Source: Kitasatospora humi (lineage in GTDB: Bacteria; Actinomycetota; Actinomycetes; Streptomycetales; Streptomycetaceae). Taken from it: a stretch of 64,000 bases of DNA. Under the pieces are notes generated by a model. It did no database searches and had not been told where the DNA came from. It saw only the letters and a list, made by a program, of their open reading frames with translations. Each line of letters opens with the position of its first letter. Position 1 is the stretch's first letter. Both the position numbers and the translations under genes were made by a program. Shown in pieces: positions 50,722 through 58,831 of the stretch. The stretch lies in the NCBI RefSeq assembly GCF_020907985.1, contig NZ_JAJJPA010000004.1:219358-283357 (forward strand), in the 5' to 3' direction.

Positions 50722-52227
50722 ATGCGGCGAACCGGCATGAGGACGCGAGGGCTGAGCACAGCCGCCCTGCTGGCACTGAGTCTGTCCCTGATGGGTGCTT
50801 TCGCCCCGGCGGCCCAGGCTTTCGATAACCCCCGCCAAGCCGAGTGGTATGTGGATGCATTGCACCTGCCTGAGGTGTGGCAGACCGCCAACGGCACTGG
50901 GGTCACTGTGGCGGTGATCGACTCCGGCGTAAAGGCAGACCACCCGGATCTGGTCGGTCAACTCCTTCTAGGTAAGGACTTCAGTGGCTTGCCCGGGGGT
51001 GCGGAAACCGATCCCGTTGGCCACGGCACCAAGATGGCCAGCATCATCGCTGGGTCAGGAAAAGGTGTCAGCGGACACGGCGTCATCGGGCTCGCTCCTG
51101 GCGCGCGTGTCCTCCCCATCAAGGTCAACGCAACTGATGACGCTGGAACGACGATCTCGGCTCCGGCCTTTCTCAAGCAGATTGATCAGGCCATCATGTA
51201 TGCGGTGGACCAGGGAGCCAAGGTGATCAACCTGTCTCTGGTCGTCCAAAGTTCTGACATCTCACCGGCCGACGCTGCGGATCTCCAGAAAGCGGTTGAT
51301 TACGCGATCAGCCATGGTCGACTGGTAGTCGCTAGTGCAGGCAACAGTGGGCAAGAGGGCAACCCGATCACCTACCCGGCGAACGCGGCCGGTGTCGCCG
51401 CCATTGCCGCAATCAATCAGCAGGGTGGCAGTACGAATGAGTCCGAACAAGGAAAGTACATCGCGCTAGCGGCTCCAGGAGTGGACACGGTGGATGCGTG
51501 TACCGGACCCACGGGCTACTGCGACACTCACGGCACATCCGACTCCGCCGCGATGGTCTCTGCTATGGGTGCCATCGTCTTCTCCCAGCACCCAGACTGG
51601 ACTGGGAATCAGGTTCTCCGAGTCCTGATCAACACGGCTAACAAGCCCAACAACGGCTTGATGCATGATGACGGTATTGGCTTCGGTAACGCCAGCATCA
51701 GCAAGGCCATCAAATTTACCGGTGATCCAGGTCCGGCTGACGCGAACCCCCTTGTCCAGGCCGGCGTCAGCGTCACCCCACCGCCCACCGCTTGGCTGCC
51801 CGGCACCGCCCCCTCTGCGTCGCCCTCCGCCGCAGGCTCCGTGCAGCCCAGTGGCACGGCCAGCGGCGCCGCACCCAATGGTGCCTCCCCGGCTCCGGCT
51901 ACCTCGTCCGCCAAGTCCGCAGCGTCCTCGTCATCTTCAGGGTCCTCCAACCTTCCTCTGATCATCGGTGGCGCAGTTGCCGCCGTCCTGATCGTCGGCG
52001 GCGTCATCTTCTTCGTGGCTCGCCGCAAGCGCTCCGCCGCCGCTCCGGAGGAGGCTGAGGCCCCCTCCTACCCATTGCCCGCCCAGCAGCCGCCCTACAG
52101 TCAGGGCACCCCGCCCCCGCCGCCCGGCTACGCTCCGGGCACCCCGCCGCCTTCGGCCCAAAGCCCCGCGCCGTACCAGACTCCGCCCCCGCCGGCCGCC
52201 AACCCGTATCGCGAGCCGCAGGGCTGA
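50722..52227 (+). CDS. mycP: Type VII secretion-associated serine protease mycosin (intact)
   Basis: The ATG at 50722 has GAGGAG upstream. A signal peptide ends ...APAAQA (residue 33). The subtilisin-type domain has the full catalytic set: Asp67 in AVIDSGV, His101 in VGHGTKM, Asn208 in SAGNSG and Ser273 in HGTSDSA. Cys260/Cys267 may form a disulfide. A Pro/Ser-rich linker, one membrane helix (LPLIIGGAVAAVLIVGGVIF, about 411-432), a basic stop (ARRKR) and a Pro-rich cytosolic tail complete the mycosin architecture (501 residues). Mycosins stabilise the ESX membrane complex and process substrates. The terminator upstream implies its own promoter in the ~50-base leader or regulated read-through. 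Confidence 0.88.
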   Translation: MRRTGMRTRGLSTAALLALSLSLMGAFAPAAQAFDNPRQAEWYVDALHLPEVWQTANGTGVTVAVIDSGVKADHPDLVGQLLLGKDFSGLPGGAETDPVGHGTKMASIIAGSGKGVSGHGVIGLAPGARVLPIKVNATDDAGTTISAPAFLKQIDQAIMYAVDQGAKVINLSLVVQSSDISPADAADLQKAVDYAISHGRLVVASAGNSGQEGNPITYPANAAGVAAIAAINQQGGSTNESEQGKYIALAAPGVDTVDACTGPTGYCDTHGTSDSAAMVSAMGAIVFSQHPDWTGNQVLRVLINTANKPNNGLMHDDGIGFGNASISKAIKFTGDPGPADANPLVQAGVSVTPPPTAWLPGTAPSASPSAAGSVQPSGTASGAAPNGASPAPATSSAKSAASSSSSGSSNLPLIIGGAVAAVLIVGGVIFFVARRKRSAAAPEEAEAPSYPLPAQQPPYSQGTPPPPPGYAPGTPPPSAQSPAPYQTPPPPAANPYREPQG

Positions 52228-52439
52228 GTTCAATACCCGCAACCTGACAGGTATCGGTTCCTTGTGAGGCGTTGGCATGGCGGGACGTGGCACTGGTGAC
52301 CGAAGAGTCCGTGATCGTCGATCAGGTCCGATGCGCCAGTGCGGAGTAGCAGGGCTGTGGTAAGCCACTGGCAATAGTCCGACCTGCGATCCCGTTGGCC
52401 ACGGGAGCTTTCCCATGGTGCCGAGTGGAGCGGCTTGTC
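52228..52439. other. Spacer between the two mycosins
   Basis: The 212 bases contain no complete gene. A minus-strand frame, 'YCQWLTTALLLRTGASD' followed by 'LIDDHGLFGHQCHVPPCQRL', has a somewhat protein-like composition. It could be a transposase scar, but no family could be fixed. The right end merges into the terminator copy at 52440. Confidence 0.35.
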
Positions 52440-52476
52440 CTGCCCGGTCACTGGGGCAGCCCCGGTGACCGGGCAG
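52440..52476 (+). terminator. Intrinsic terminator before mycosin 2 (duplicate)
   Basis: It has the same 12-bp stem as upstream of mycosin 1: CTGCCCGGTCAC (52440-52451) with GTGACCGGGCAG (52465-52476), then CTCTTTGTTC. The following leader up to the start codon is also nearly identical in both copies, so the terminator, leader and gene were duplicated together. Confidence 0.87.
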
Positions 52477-52530
52477 CTCTTTGTTCGGTCCGGCCGGTGC
52501 CCTGGCAGAGATTGTGATGAGGAGAGCGTG

Positions 52531-53931
52531 ATGCGGCGAATCGGCGCGAAGACACGAGGGCTGATCACAGCTGCCCTGCTATTGCTGAGCCTGTCCCTGA
52601 CCGGTGCGTTCGCCCCAGCGGCCCAGGCTCTCGACAACCCCCGCCAGGGGGAGTGGTACTTGGACGCTATGCACCTGCCGCAGACCTGGCAGAGCGCCAA
52701 CGGTACCGGAGTCACCGTTGCCGTGATCGGCAGTGGAGTGAATGCCGACCACCCGGACTTGACCGGACAGGTGCTCCCGGGGAGGGACTACAGCGGTCTG
52801 CCCGGGAACGAGAACGTGGACTCCATGAGTGAGGGCACCAAGGTGGCCAGCATCATCGCGGGTTCTGGTAAGAGCTTCAACGGCAAGGGTGTGATGGGTT
52901 TCGCTCCGGGTGCGAAGATACTTCCGCTTAAGGTCAACAACACGACTGACGTCGGCACGGCGAGCTCACCCGGCACGGAAATCTCATCGGATCAGCTTCT
53001 GGTGCAGGTTGACCAAGCAATTGATTATGCAGTCAGCCGCGATGCCAAGGTGATCGACATTTCGCTGGCCCTCCTTAGGCAATCAATCACTGCGAGAGGC
53101 GTCCGCAATCTGCAGGACGCTGTCGATCGTGCGATCAGCCATGGCACCCTGGTGGTGGCACCGGCCGGTGACAACGGCCAGCAAGGCAACGACGTGACTT
53201 ACCCTGCCAACACTGCAGGAGTTGCTGGAATCGCGGCATTCAACCAGCAGGGCGGTGCCACGAACGAGTCCGAGCACGACAAGTACATCGCCCTGGCGGG
53301 CCCTGGGGTGGACGTAATTGGCGCATGTGCTGAGCCGAGCGGCTACTGCACCACGCACGGCACCAGCGACGCGGCCGCCGGGGTCGCCGCCATGGGGGCC
53401 ATCCTATTCTCGCAGCACCCGACGTGGACGGGTAACCAGGTTCTCCGGGTTCTGATCAACAGTGCCTTCAAGCCCAACGACGGATCGTCACACAGCGAAT
53501 ACATCGGCTTCGGTAATGTGAGCGTCAGCAGGGCTGTCAAGTACACCGGGGATCCAGGCGCGGCCGACGTCAATCCACTGGTCGATGCAGGTATCAATGT
53601 CACGGGGCCACCCAACGCCTTCATGCCCGAGCCCGACGTGCCCACCCCCTCCGCAGTCAGCTCGTCAGCCCCGAGCACCCCGAGCCGGCCTCTCACATCC
53701 TCATCGGACCCCGACGGCATCTCCATCCTCGTCGCTGCCGCAGTCGTGGATGCAGCGGTCGTCGCCGGCCTCATCACCCACCTGGTCGTCCGCAAACGCC
53801 GCCGCACTCCATCGCCCACCCTCAAACGCCCGACGCGCCCGATCCCGAGCGAGGAGCTACACCGCAGCCCTGACATCCCGCCGTCGCCCTACCAAACGCC
53901 CGCCACCCCGCCCCAGAACGAACCGGGCTGA
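52531..53931 (+). CDS. Mycosin paralogue with inactivated catalytic triad (pseudoprotease)
   Basis: The signal peptide, spacing, membrane helix and tail match mycosin 1, and the first 60 residues align without gaps. Key positions have changed. Residue 67 is Gly (AVIGSGV instead of AVIDSGV), 101 is Glu (MSEGTKV instead of VGHGTKM), and the oxyanion Asn is Asp214 (PAGDNG instead of SAGNSG). Only the Ser (279, HGTSDAA) remains. The frame is otherwise intact over 466 residues with no stop codon, so it is maintained as a protein. A structural or regulatory role in the T7SS complex, or binding and protecting substrates of mycosin 1, is more likely than proteolysis. The predicted TM is 'GISILVAAAVVDAAVVAGLI'. 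Confidence 0.85.
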   Translation: MRRIGAKTRGLITAALLLLSLSLTGAFAPAAQALDNPRQGEWYLDAMHLPQTWQSANGTGVTVAVIGSGVNADHPDLTGQVLPGRDYSGLPGNENVDSMSEGTKVASIIAGSGKSFNGKGVMGFAPGAKILPLKVNNTTDVGTASSPGTEISSDQLLVQVDQAIDYAVSRDAKVIDISLALLRQSITARGVRNLQDAVDRAISHGTLVVAPAGDNGQQGNDVTYPANTAGVAGIAAFNQQGGATNESEHDKYIALAGPGVDVIGACAEPSGYCTTHGTSDAAAGVAAMGAILFSQHPTWTGNQVLRVLINSAFKPNDGSSHSEYIGFGNVSVSRAVKYTGDPGAADVNPLVDAGINVTGPPNAFMPEPDVPTPSAVSSSAPSTPSRPLTSSSDPDGISILVAAAVVDAAVVAGLITHLVVRKRRRTPSPTLKRPTRPIPSEELHRSPDIPPSPYQTPATPPQNEPG

Positions 53932-54035
53932 CGGGACGAAACTGGCGGAGTCCGCGGGCGGACAGGCCTCCGTAGCGCGCGCACGGAGAGGAGACACGAC
54001 GGCTGGATTAGCACCGCCGTCAAGTCGGCGCAGGT

Positions 54036-54329
54036 TCACGGAGTGGGCCCTGGCGCCGCGACGCCGCGACCCGACCATGTGGTCGGCGAGGCGCCAGTTG
54101 ACTCGGTGGGCGGCTGCTTGACTACGAAGGATCCCTGGCCGCGTACAGTGACGATCAGCCCGCGTTCACGAAGGTTCTGGGTGGAACGCCGAGCGGTGAG
54201 TCGTGCCACGCCGTCCTCGTCGACGAGGTGGTTCTCCGAGGGGATCGGTCTGTCCGGCGCCAACTCGCTGGGTTCGATCTTCCCGGCGATCACCTCGGCC
54301 AGCTGGACGTGGAGCGGTGCTGCCCTCAT
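54036..54329 (-). CDS. Small GntR-family (HTH) regulator
   Basis: The 97-residue product from the ATG at 54329 contains only the GntR winged helix. It reads 'PLHVQLAEVIAGKIEPSELAPDRPIPSENHLVDEDGVARLTARR', then 'LRERGLIVTVRGQGSFVVKQ'. There is no effector domain, as in many small actinobacterial GntR proteins. Unusual residues (NHLVDEDGVARL instead of the usual SESALMQEYGVSRV) may mean divergence or decay. The frame is open further upstream, so a longer protein is possible. It lies between the mycosins and the IS element and could regulate either T7SS operon, but no operator was found. Confidence 0.55.
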   Translation of the reverse strand: MRAAPLHVQLAEVIAGKIEPSELAPDRPIPSENHLVDEDGVARLTARRSTQNLRERGLIVTVRGQGSFVVKQPPTESTGASPTTWSGRGVAAPGPTP

Positions 54330-54575
54330 GAGGCTCAGCGTCTGCCCAGGTTCGCCGCCATCCGGGTCGCTGAATGCCCGTGTGACGCGCTGCGTATCGC
54401 GGGATCCCGCGGTATGCGCTTGCCCCTGCCAGCGGTCGACGACGTCGAGCCCGGACCGTCGAATGATGCGCCCTCTGCCCTGAGTTGGGCGCGGCAAGCG
54501 CAGCACGCCCTACTGGACTCCGCCCCCGCTGTCCGCCGACTCGCACCACGCTCCATGGAGCTGCAACCAGCGTTA

Positions 54576-55762
54576 TTGAAGTTGAAAGCGTGATGTCGGC
54601 CTGAGGTGTAGTCAGCCGTCCGCGATCAGGCCGGTGGCGGCGAGGCACCCGTCGATGAGGTGGGGTCGGTACTGGATCTGCTTCAGGCTGCGCTTGACGG
54701 CTCGGGCGAGCTGGTCGAGGTTGGCTGCGGCGAGGTTGCCGATGGTGCGCTTGACCAGCGACCAGATGCCTTCCTGCGGGTTGAGGTCTGGTGCGTACGA
54801 CGGGAGTTGGAAGACGGTCAGCCAGTCCTTATTCGCCTCGATGAACTCCCGCAGCGGCGGCATCAGGTGGGCGCGCAGGTTGTCCCACACGAGCACGATC
54901 GGGCCGCCGAGCTGGACGTGTGCGCGAATCAGCAGATCGCGGTAGTCCTGCCAGGTCAGGCCCTTCTTCTCGCCCTTGCGGCCGTGGTAGACGTGGAAGC
55001 TGTAGAACATCCGGGAGCACCTGCCGGGGCTGTAGCAGCTCAGCCCCGCCATGGAGATCCGGCCACCTCCCCGGCCGCGCACCCGCACGATGGGGGTGCG
55101 GCCGACCCTGCCCCAGGTCCTGGCACGCGGCGGCCTCATCGACTGCCCGGCTTCGTCCTCAAAGACGAGCCAGGCCCCGCGGGCCGCCGCGGCGCTTTTA
55201 CCCGCGGCCACGTGTCCTTCTTCCAGAGCTCGATCACCGAGTCGTCGCGCTCGATGGCCCGGCGGGCCGGCTGTTGCCAGGACCAGCCATGCCGCTTGAG
55301 CAGGGCCCAGGTGCCCTCCACGGTGTAGGAGACGTGGAACAGCCGGCCGATCAACGTCTTCACCCGTGCCAGAGTCCACCGCTGGTCCACCCAGCCGTGG
55401 GCCAGCGGGCCACGCTCCAACTCCCGCTCCAGCCGCTCGATCTGGGCATCGGACAGTCTCGGGCGACCGGGCGAGCCCTTCGAGGTGATGCCCGCCGCAC
55501 CGCCCTCGCGCCACTGCCGACGCCACCGTTCCACCGAGCGCACGCTCACCCGCAGCGCCGCCGCGACGTCCCTGCTCTTGTCGCCGCCCTCGAAGCGTTC
55601 CACGGCTTGCAGCCGGATCCGCTCCCGCGCGGCCCTCTCGGCGTCGGTCAGGCCGCCGCCTTGCGCATATCTCACAGCACACGACTACCGGTGCCGACCC
55701 TCCGCCGGAGAGCGAACATTACTGCTTCACCCGTCCGAGCGACATCACGCTTTCAACTTCAG
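54576..55762 (-). mobile_element. IS630-family insertion sequence with perfect terminal inverted repeats
   Basis: The ends are GAAGTTGAAAGCGTGATGTC plus G at 54578-54598 and its exact reverse complement at 55740-55760 (21 bp perfect; one mismatch if extended to 54576/55762). The dinucleotide TA flanks both ends (54574-54575 and 55763-55764), the target duplication typical of IS630/Tc1. Length is 1187 bp. The single gene inside is a transposase read by a -1 frameshift. It sits between the two T7SS-associated operons and interrupts no recognisable gene. Confidence 0.88.
54612..55675 (-). CDS. IS630-family transposase, two frames joined by a -1 frameshift
   Basis: Frame A starts at the GTG at 55675 and carries the helix-turn-helix region: 'RIRLQAVERFEGGDKSRDVAAALRVSVRSVERWRRQW' and 'LAHGWVDQRWTLARVKTLIGRLFHVSYTVEGTWALLKRHGWSW'. 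Frame B, ending at 54612, has the DDE catalytic core: 'WLVFEDEAGQSMRPP', 'IVLVWDNLRAH' and 'PDLNPQEGIWSLVKR'. They meet at GGGTAAAAGC (AAAA at 55196-55199), where slipping back one base on the Lys codon joins them. That is the layout of programmed frameshifting in this IS family. Total product is about 354 residues. The intact ends suggest a functional element. Confidence 0.85.
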
Positions 55763-55881
55763 TAGCGTCCCGCAAGGAATCAACGCCTGGTGGAACGCTG
55801 CCATTTTCGTGCCGCATGTCAATCGTCGCCGACGATCTCAAGAGCGAGCAATCACCCGCGACCCAACACCTTCTGAGCCGC

Positions 55882-56568
55882 CTACGGCGTTGCCTCCTTG
55901 GGGGCAGGCGGAACGGTCGGTGCCTTGTCGGCGAGGTGGACGGTGTTGGCGCACTGGTACTGCGTCGCGACGGTGCGGGCGAGCTTCAGTGCGATGTCGG
56001 CGTAGGCCTGGCGCACCCGGGTCCGTGAGTACTGCGACTGCCTCGGATCCCCGTCGATGCTGATCCACACGAATGGCGACGCGGGTTGGTCGGCCCTGTC
56101 GACCGGGATCTGGAGGTCGCACCGCAGGTAGAAGTTAAGTGTGTCGTACCGGTCGTCGATCCGCGCTTGGCCGTCCGGGCCGAAGTCCAGGGCCCGATAG
56201 CCCGTCGCGTTAAATCCCGACATCGAGAGGCCATCCACACTGGGTTTGACGTTCACTTCGAGGACAGGGCCTCCCGCCCACCGCACGCCGCAGGACTCCA
56301 TCTGGGAGGCGATGTCGGCCGTCAGCGGGGCGTGGACGACACTCCCTGTCAAGGCGACGGCCGTCCCGTTCGTCCCGACCAGCGGCCGGAGGTCGTCCGG
56401 GCCGAGCGCGGACCAGCAGGCCGACTGCGGCAGCACGACGGACTGCCAAGGCTTCCAACAGAAGGCCGTCACGCCGGCCGCGACCAGCACGGCGGCGACG
56501 GCCCCGGCCCACAGGCGCCGACGGGCCACATGGCCCGTCGGCGGCGTTTCTTCCTGCTGCCCGGTCAT
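55882..56568 (-). CDS. Membrane-anchored protein of unknown function, third gene of the WXG operon
   Basis: The 228-residue product has one N-terminal membrane helix (LWAGAVAAVLVAAGVTAF) and an extracytoplasmic domain with four Cys ('SACWSALGPDD', 'MESCGVRWAGG', 'FYLRCDLQIPV', 'YQCANTVHLAD') that may form two disulfides. I recognise no family; the beginning 'CWSALGPDDLRPLVG' resembles Streptomyces extracytoplasmic proteins of the DUF3558 kind in style only. Its ATG is one base after the stop region of the 750-residue WXG protein. It is therefore co-expressed and could be an anchor, receptor or immunity protein for it. Confidence 0.6.
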   Translation of the reverse strand: MTGQQEETPPTGHVARRRLWAGAVAAVLVAAGVTAFCWKPWQSVVLPQSACWSALGPDDLRPLVGTNGTAVALTGSVVHAPLTADIASQMESCGVRWAGGPVLEVNVKPSVDGLSMSGFNATGYRALDFGPDGQARIDDRYDTLNFYLRCDLQIPVDRADQPASPFVWISIDGDPRQSQYSRTRVRQAYADIALKLARTVATQYQCANTVHLADKAPTVPPAPKEATP

Positions 56569-56569
56569 A

Positions 56570-58822
56570 TCAGTTCTTCACACCCAAGAGGTACTTCGAG
56601 GTACCGTCAGCAAAGCCGGCCTTGGCACCGTTGAACGCTGCGTTGGCCAGGTCATTGGCGTCGGTGGTGTCTATGCCCTGCGACTGGGCCGCCGACAGGA
56701 CCGCGTTCTGAGCGGCATTGCCGGCCCCGGTCTCGGCGGCACCGCCGGCCTGGAGGACCTGATCGGACGCTAGCCCGTGCGTGTCGACCTTGTAGCAGGA
56801 GGCCACACTCTGGATGATTCCGCTGGCCTTCGTGTTGAGCGCGTCGCCCCCCGGCATGTCACCGATCTTCTTGCCGCCGGTCATGTCCCAGAGCTTCTGT
56901 GCCCAGCCCGCGTCGCGGTCGATGGCCTTGTTGTAGGCGGCGTCGCTCTGCTGGTGCTGCGTGTAGATCGCATCCGCCTTGCCGCCGGTGATGATCGCCG
57001 CCACCGTTCCGCCCGGGCCGGCCGCGCTCGCCACCGCAGAGTCAAGGTACTTGTGGTCGGTGGAGTGCAGCATGATGTCGCTCACATGGGCGGTGGTGTA
57101 AGCCTGTTGTGCCTGCGCGATGGTGCCATAGGCGTCAGGGTCGTGGCCGAGCGCCCCGAGGAACCGCGCAGTGGCTGACGCATCCAGCGTCGGCTGGGGA
57201 TGGTTGGGATCCGCAGGCGTCTCGTACAGCGGCAGCCCTTCCTGTGGGGGCGCGAACGCCGTCTGTACCTCACCCATGTAGGCGGCGGTCATGTGGCCGA
57301 GGCTGGCGTTCATCGAGTGGAAGACGGCACCGTTCCCAGTGATCAAGCTCGGACCATCGACGGTTCCGAAGCGGTTCACAACCTGCTGCATCACCGCGGT
57401 CATGGCAGGGGTGTGCAGCGGGTACGGCGCGCCCTCGGCGTCGTACGGCTGCCCGATGGTCGCCGCTTCGAGTGCGTGGCCGAGCGCGGTCGCCTCCAGG
57501 TCGCAGGCCTTGCCGCCCAAGGTGGCGTCCTTGGTCGTGATGTCCTGGAGGATGGACTTGAAGCCGGGATCCGTGAGCTTGGTGAGGTAGTTGTTGGCGT
57601 CGCTGGTGACCGCCTTGACCGTCCCGTCCTGGTTGTAGAGCGTCGGGGGGTCGGAGAAGAACTTCGTCGCCGCGTCCGGACTGTGCCCGAGGGCCTCCAG
57701 CATTCCCGACATCGGATTGAGGCCGCCGTCCCCCGGGCCGAGGAAGAAGGTCTGCCGCAGGGGGTTGGCCTTCATGATCGCGTCCGACCACATGTGGGGG
57801 TCCTGCTCGCTGAGCTGGGTCATATGTTCGGCGATCGGCTGCAGGAAGTGCGCGTCGTAGTTGCCGGTCCGCAGGATGTTCGACAGGATCTGGTAGCCGT
57901 ACGGGTTGCCGCCCTGCAATTGGTCGGGCAGCAACTGGTATTGCGTGGCGCCTGCCTTGCGCAGTCCGGCTTCCCAGGCATCGGACAGGTGCGGCACGTT
58001 CTGGGTGTTGGTCGCGTTGGCCAGTGCCGTGCCGAGGTTGGCCTGGAGCTGGGTTAGGTTGTCCTTGCTGGGCGTGCCGTAGTAGCTGTACTCGCCCATC
58101 GCGCCGTACGCCTTCAGGAAGCCGTCCGGGCCCAGGTCGTTGTAGAAGTCTGTGTTGAACTGCGGGTCGTTGGCGTGGGCCTTTAGGATCGCGTTCAGCT
58201 GGGCGACCTGCGCGTCGGTGGCCTTGCTGCCCAGGCTCAGCAGGTCGGCGGCCTGCTTGGCCTCGCCCTCCACAAGACCGCCGGGTGGGGCGCAGTTGAA
58301 GCTCTGGGTGCTGGTCCCGGTGTCTGCAGCCAGGGTGAACGCGAGGCCCTGGTCTGCTGCTGTCGCGCGGTCCAGCGCCGCCTGTATTTGCTTGCTGACG
58401 CCGTCAGCCCTGTCCTGCCACGTTTTTTGGTAATCTTGATCATGCTTCTCGGCGTCAGTGGTAGCCGGCGGCCAGTGGACCACACCGTTGGCATCCACGG
58501 TGAGTCCCTGCTGGGTTCCGCTCTGGACGGCCTGCTGGAGGGCCTGCTGGGCGCCAGTGAACTCGGTGTGCGCGTCACGCAGGGCTTTGGCTAGCGAGCT
58601 GGCCTCGTCGAACGCCATGTCGATCTGGTTGCGGGTATCGGTCAACACGCTCGCGGCGGCGTCCGCTGCCGTCCCTTGCCACCCTGAGCTCTGGAGCGGG
58701 CTGATCACCTGGTTCTGGAACTGCGTGGAGAAGTCCCAAGAACGGACCAACGTCTCGAAGTCAGTGGCCGCACCATCCAGGTTGGTGAAGTTGGTGTTCT
58801 GGAGTTCGTAGAAGTTCACCAT
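56570..58822 (-). CDS. Large WXG-headed protein (DUF6571-like), probable T7SS effector-type protein
   Basis: The 750-residue protein has an N-terminal helical hairpin with the WXG turn: 'LQSSGWQGTAADAAASVLTDTRNQIDMAFDEASSLAKALRDAHTEF' (residues ~45-95). A middle region has 'LSLGSKATDAQVAQLNAILKAHANDPQFNTDFYNDLGPDGFLKAYGAM', characteristic of Streptomyces DUF6571 proteins. A long helical C-terminal half follows ('ALGHDPDAYGTIAQAQQAYTTAHV...'). No nuclease, deaminase or other toxin motif was seen. The upstream small WXG100-like gene and downstream membrane protein make a three-gene unit like LXG/Lap effector operons. The role is inferred. Confidence 0.7.
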   Translation of the reverse strand: MVNFYELQNTNFTNLDGAATDFETLVRSWDFSTQFQNQVISPLQSSGWQGTAADAAASVLTDTRNQIDMAFDEASSLAKALRDAHTEFTGAQQALQQAVQSGTQQGLTVDANGVVHWPPATTDAEKHDQDYQKTWQDRADGVSKQIQAALDRATAADQGLAFTLAADTGTSTQSFNCAPPGGLVEGEAKQAADLLSLGSKATDAQVAQLNAILKAHANDPQFNTDFYNDLGPDGFLKAYGAMGEYSYYGTPSKDNLTQLQANLGTALANATNTQNVPHLSDAWEAGLRKAGATQYQLLPDQLQGGNPYGYQILSNILRTGNYDAHFLQPIAEHMTQLSEQDPHMWSDAIMKANPLRQTFFLGPGDGGLNPMSGMLEALGHSPDAATKFFSDPPTLYNQDGTVKAVTSDANNYLTKLTDPGFKSILQDITTKDATLGGKACDLEATALGHALEAATIGQPYDAEGAPYPLHTPAMTAVMQQVVNRFGTVDGPSLITGNGAVFHSMNASLGHMTAAYMGEVQTAFAPPQEGLPLYETPADPNHPQPTLDASATARFLGALGHDPDAYGTIAQAQQAYTTAHVSDIMLHSTDHKYLDSAVASAAGPGGTVAAIITGGKADAIYTQHQQSDAAYNKAIDRDAGWAQKLWDMTGGKKIGDMPGGDALNTKASGIIQSVASCYKVDTHGLASDQVLQAGGAAETGAGNAAQNAVLSAAQSQGIDTTDANDLANAAFNGAKAGFADGTSKYLLGVKN

Positions 58823-58831
58823 GATGAGACG

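Noticed and set aside
52228..52439. Transposase remnant between the mycosins
   Set aside because: The short minus-strand peptide is suggestive, but no terminal repeats or recognisable domain support it.
54228..56028. A gene interrupted by the IS630 element, since the frame reads through when the element and one TA are removed
   Set aside because: The joined frame runs antisense into the following minus-strand gene and has no family features; open frames of this length occur by chance at this GC.
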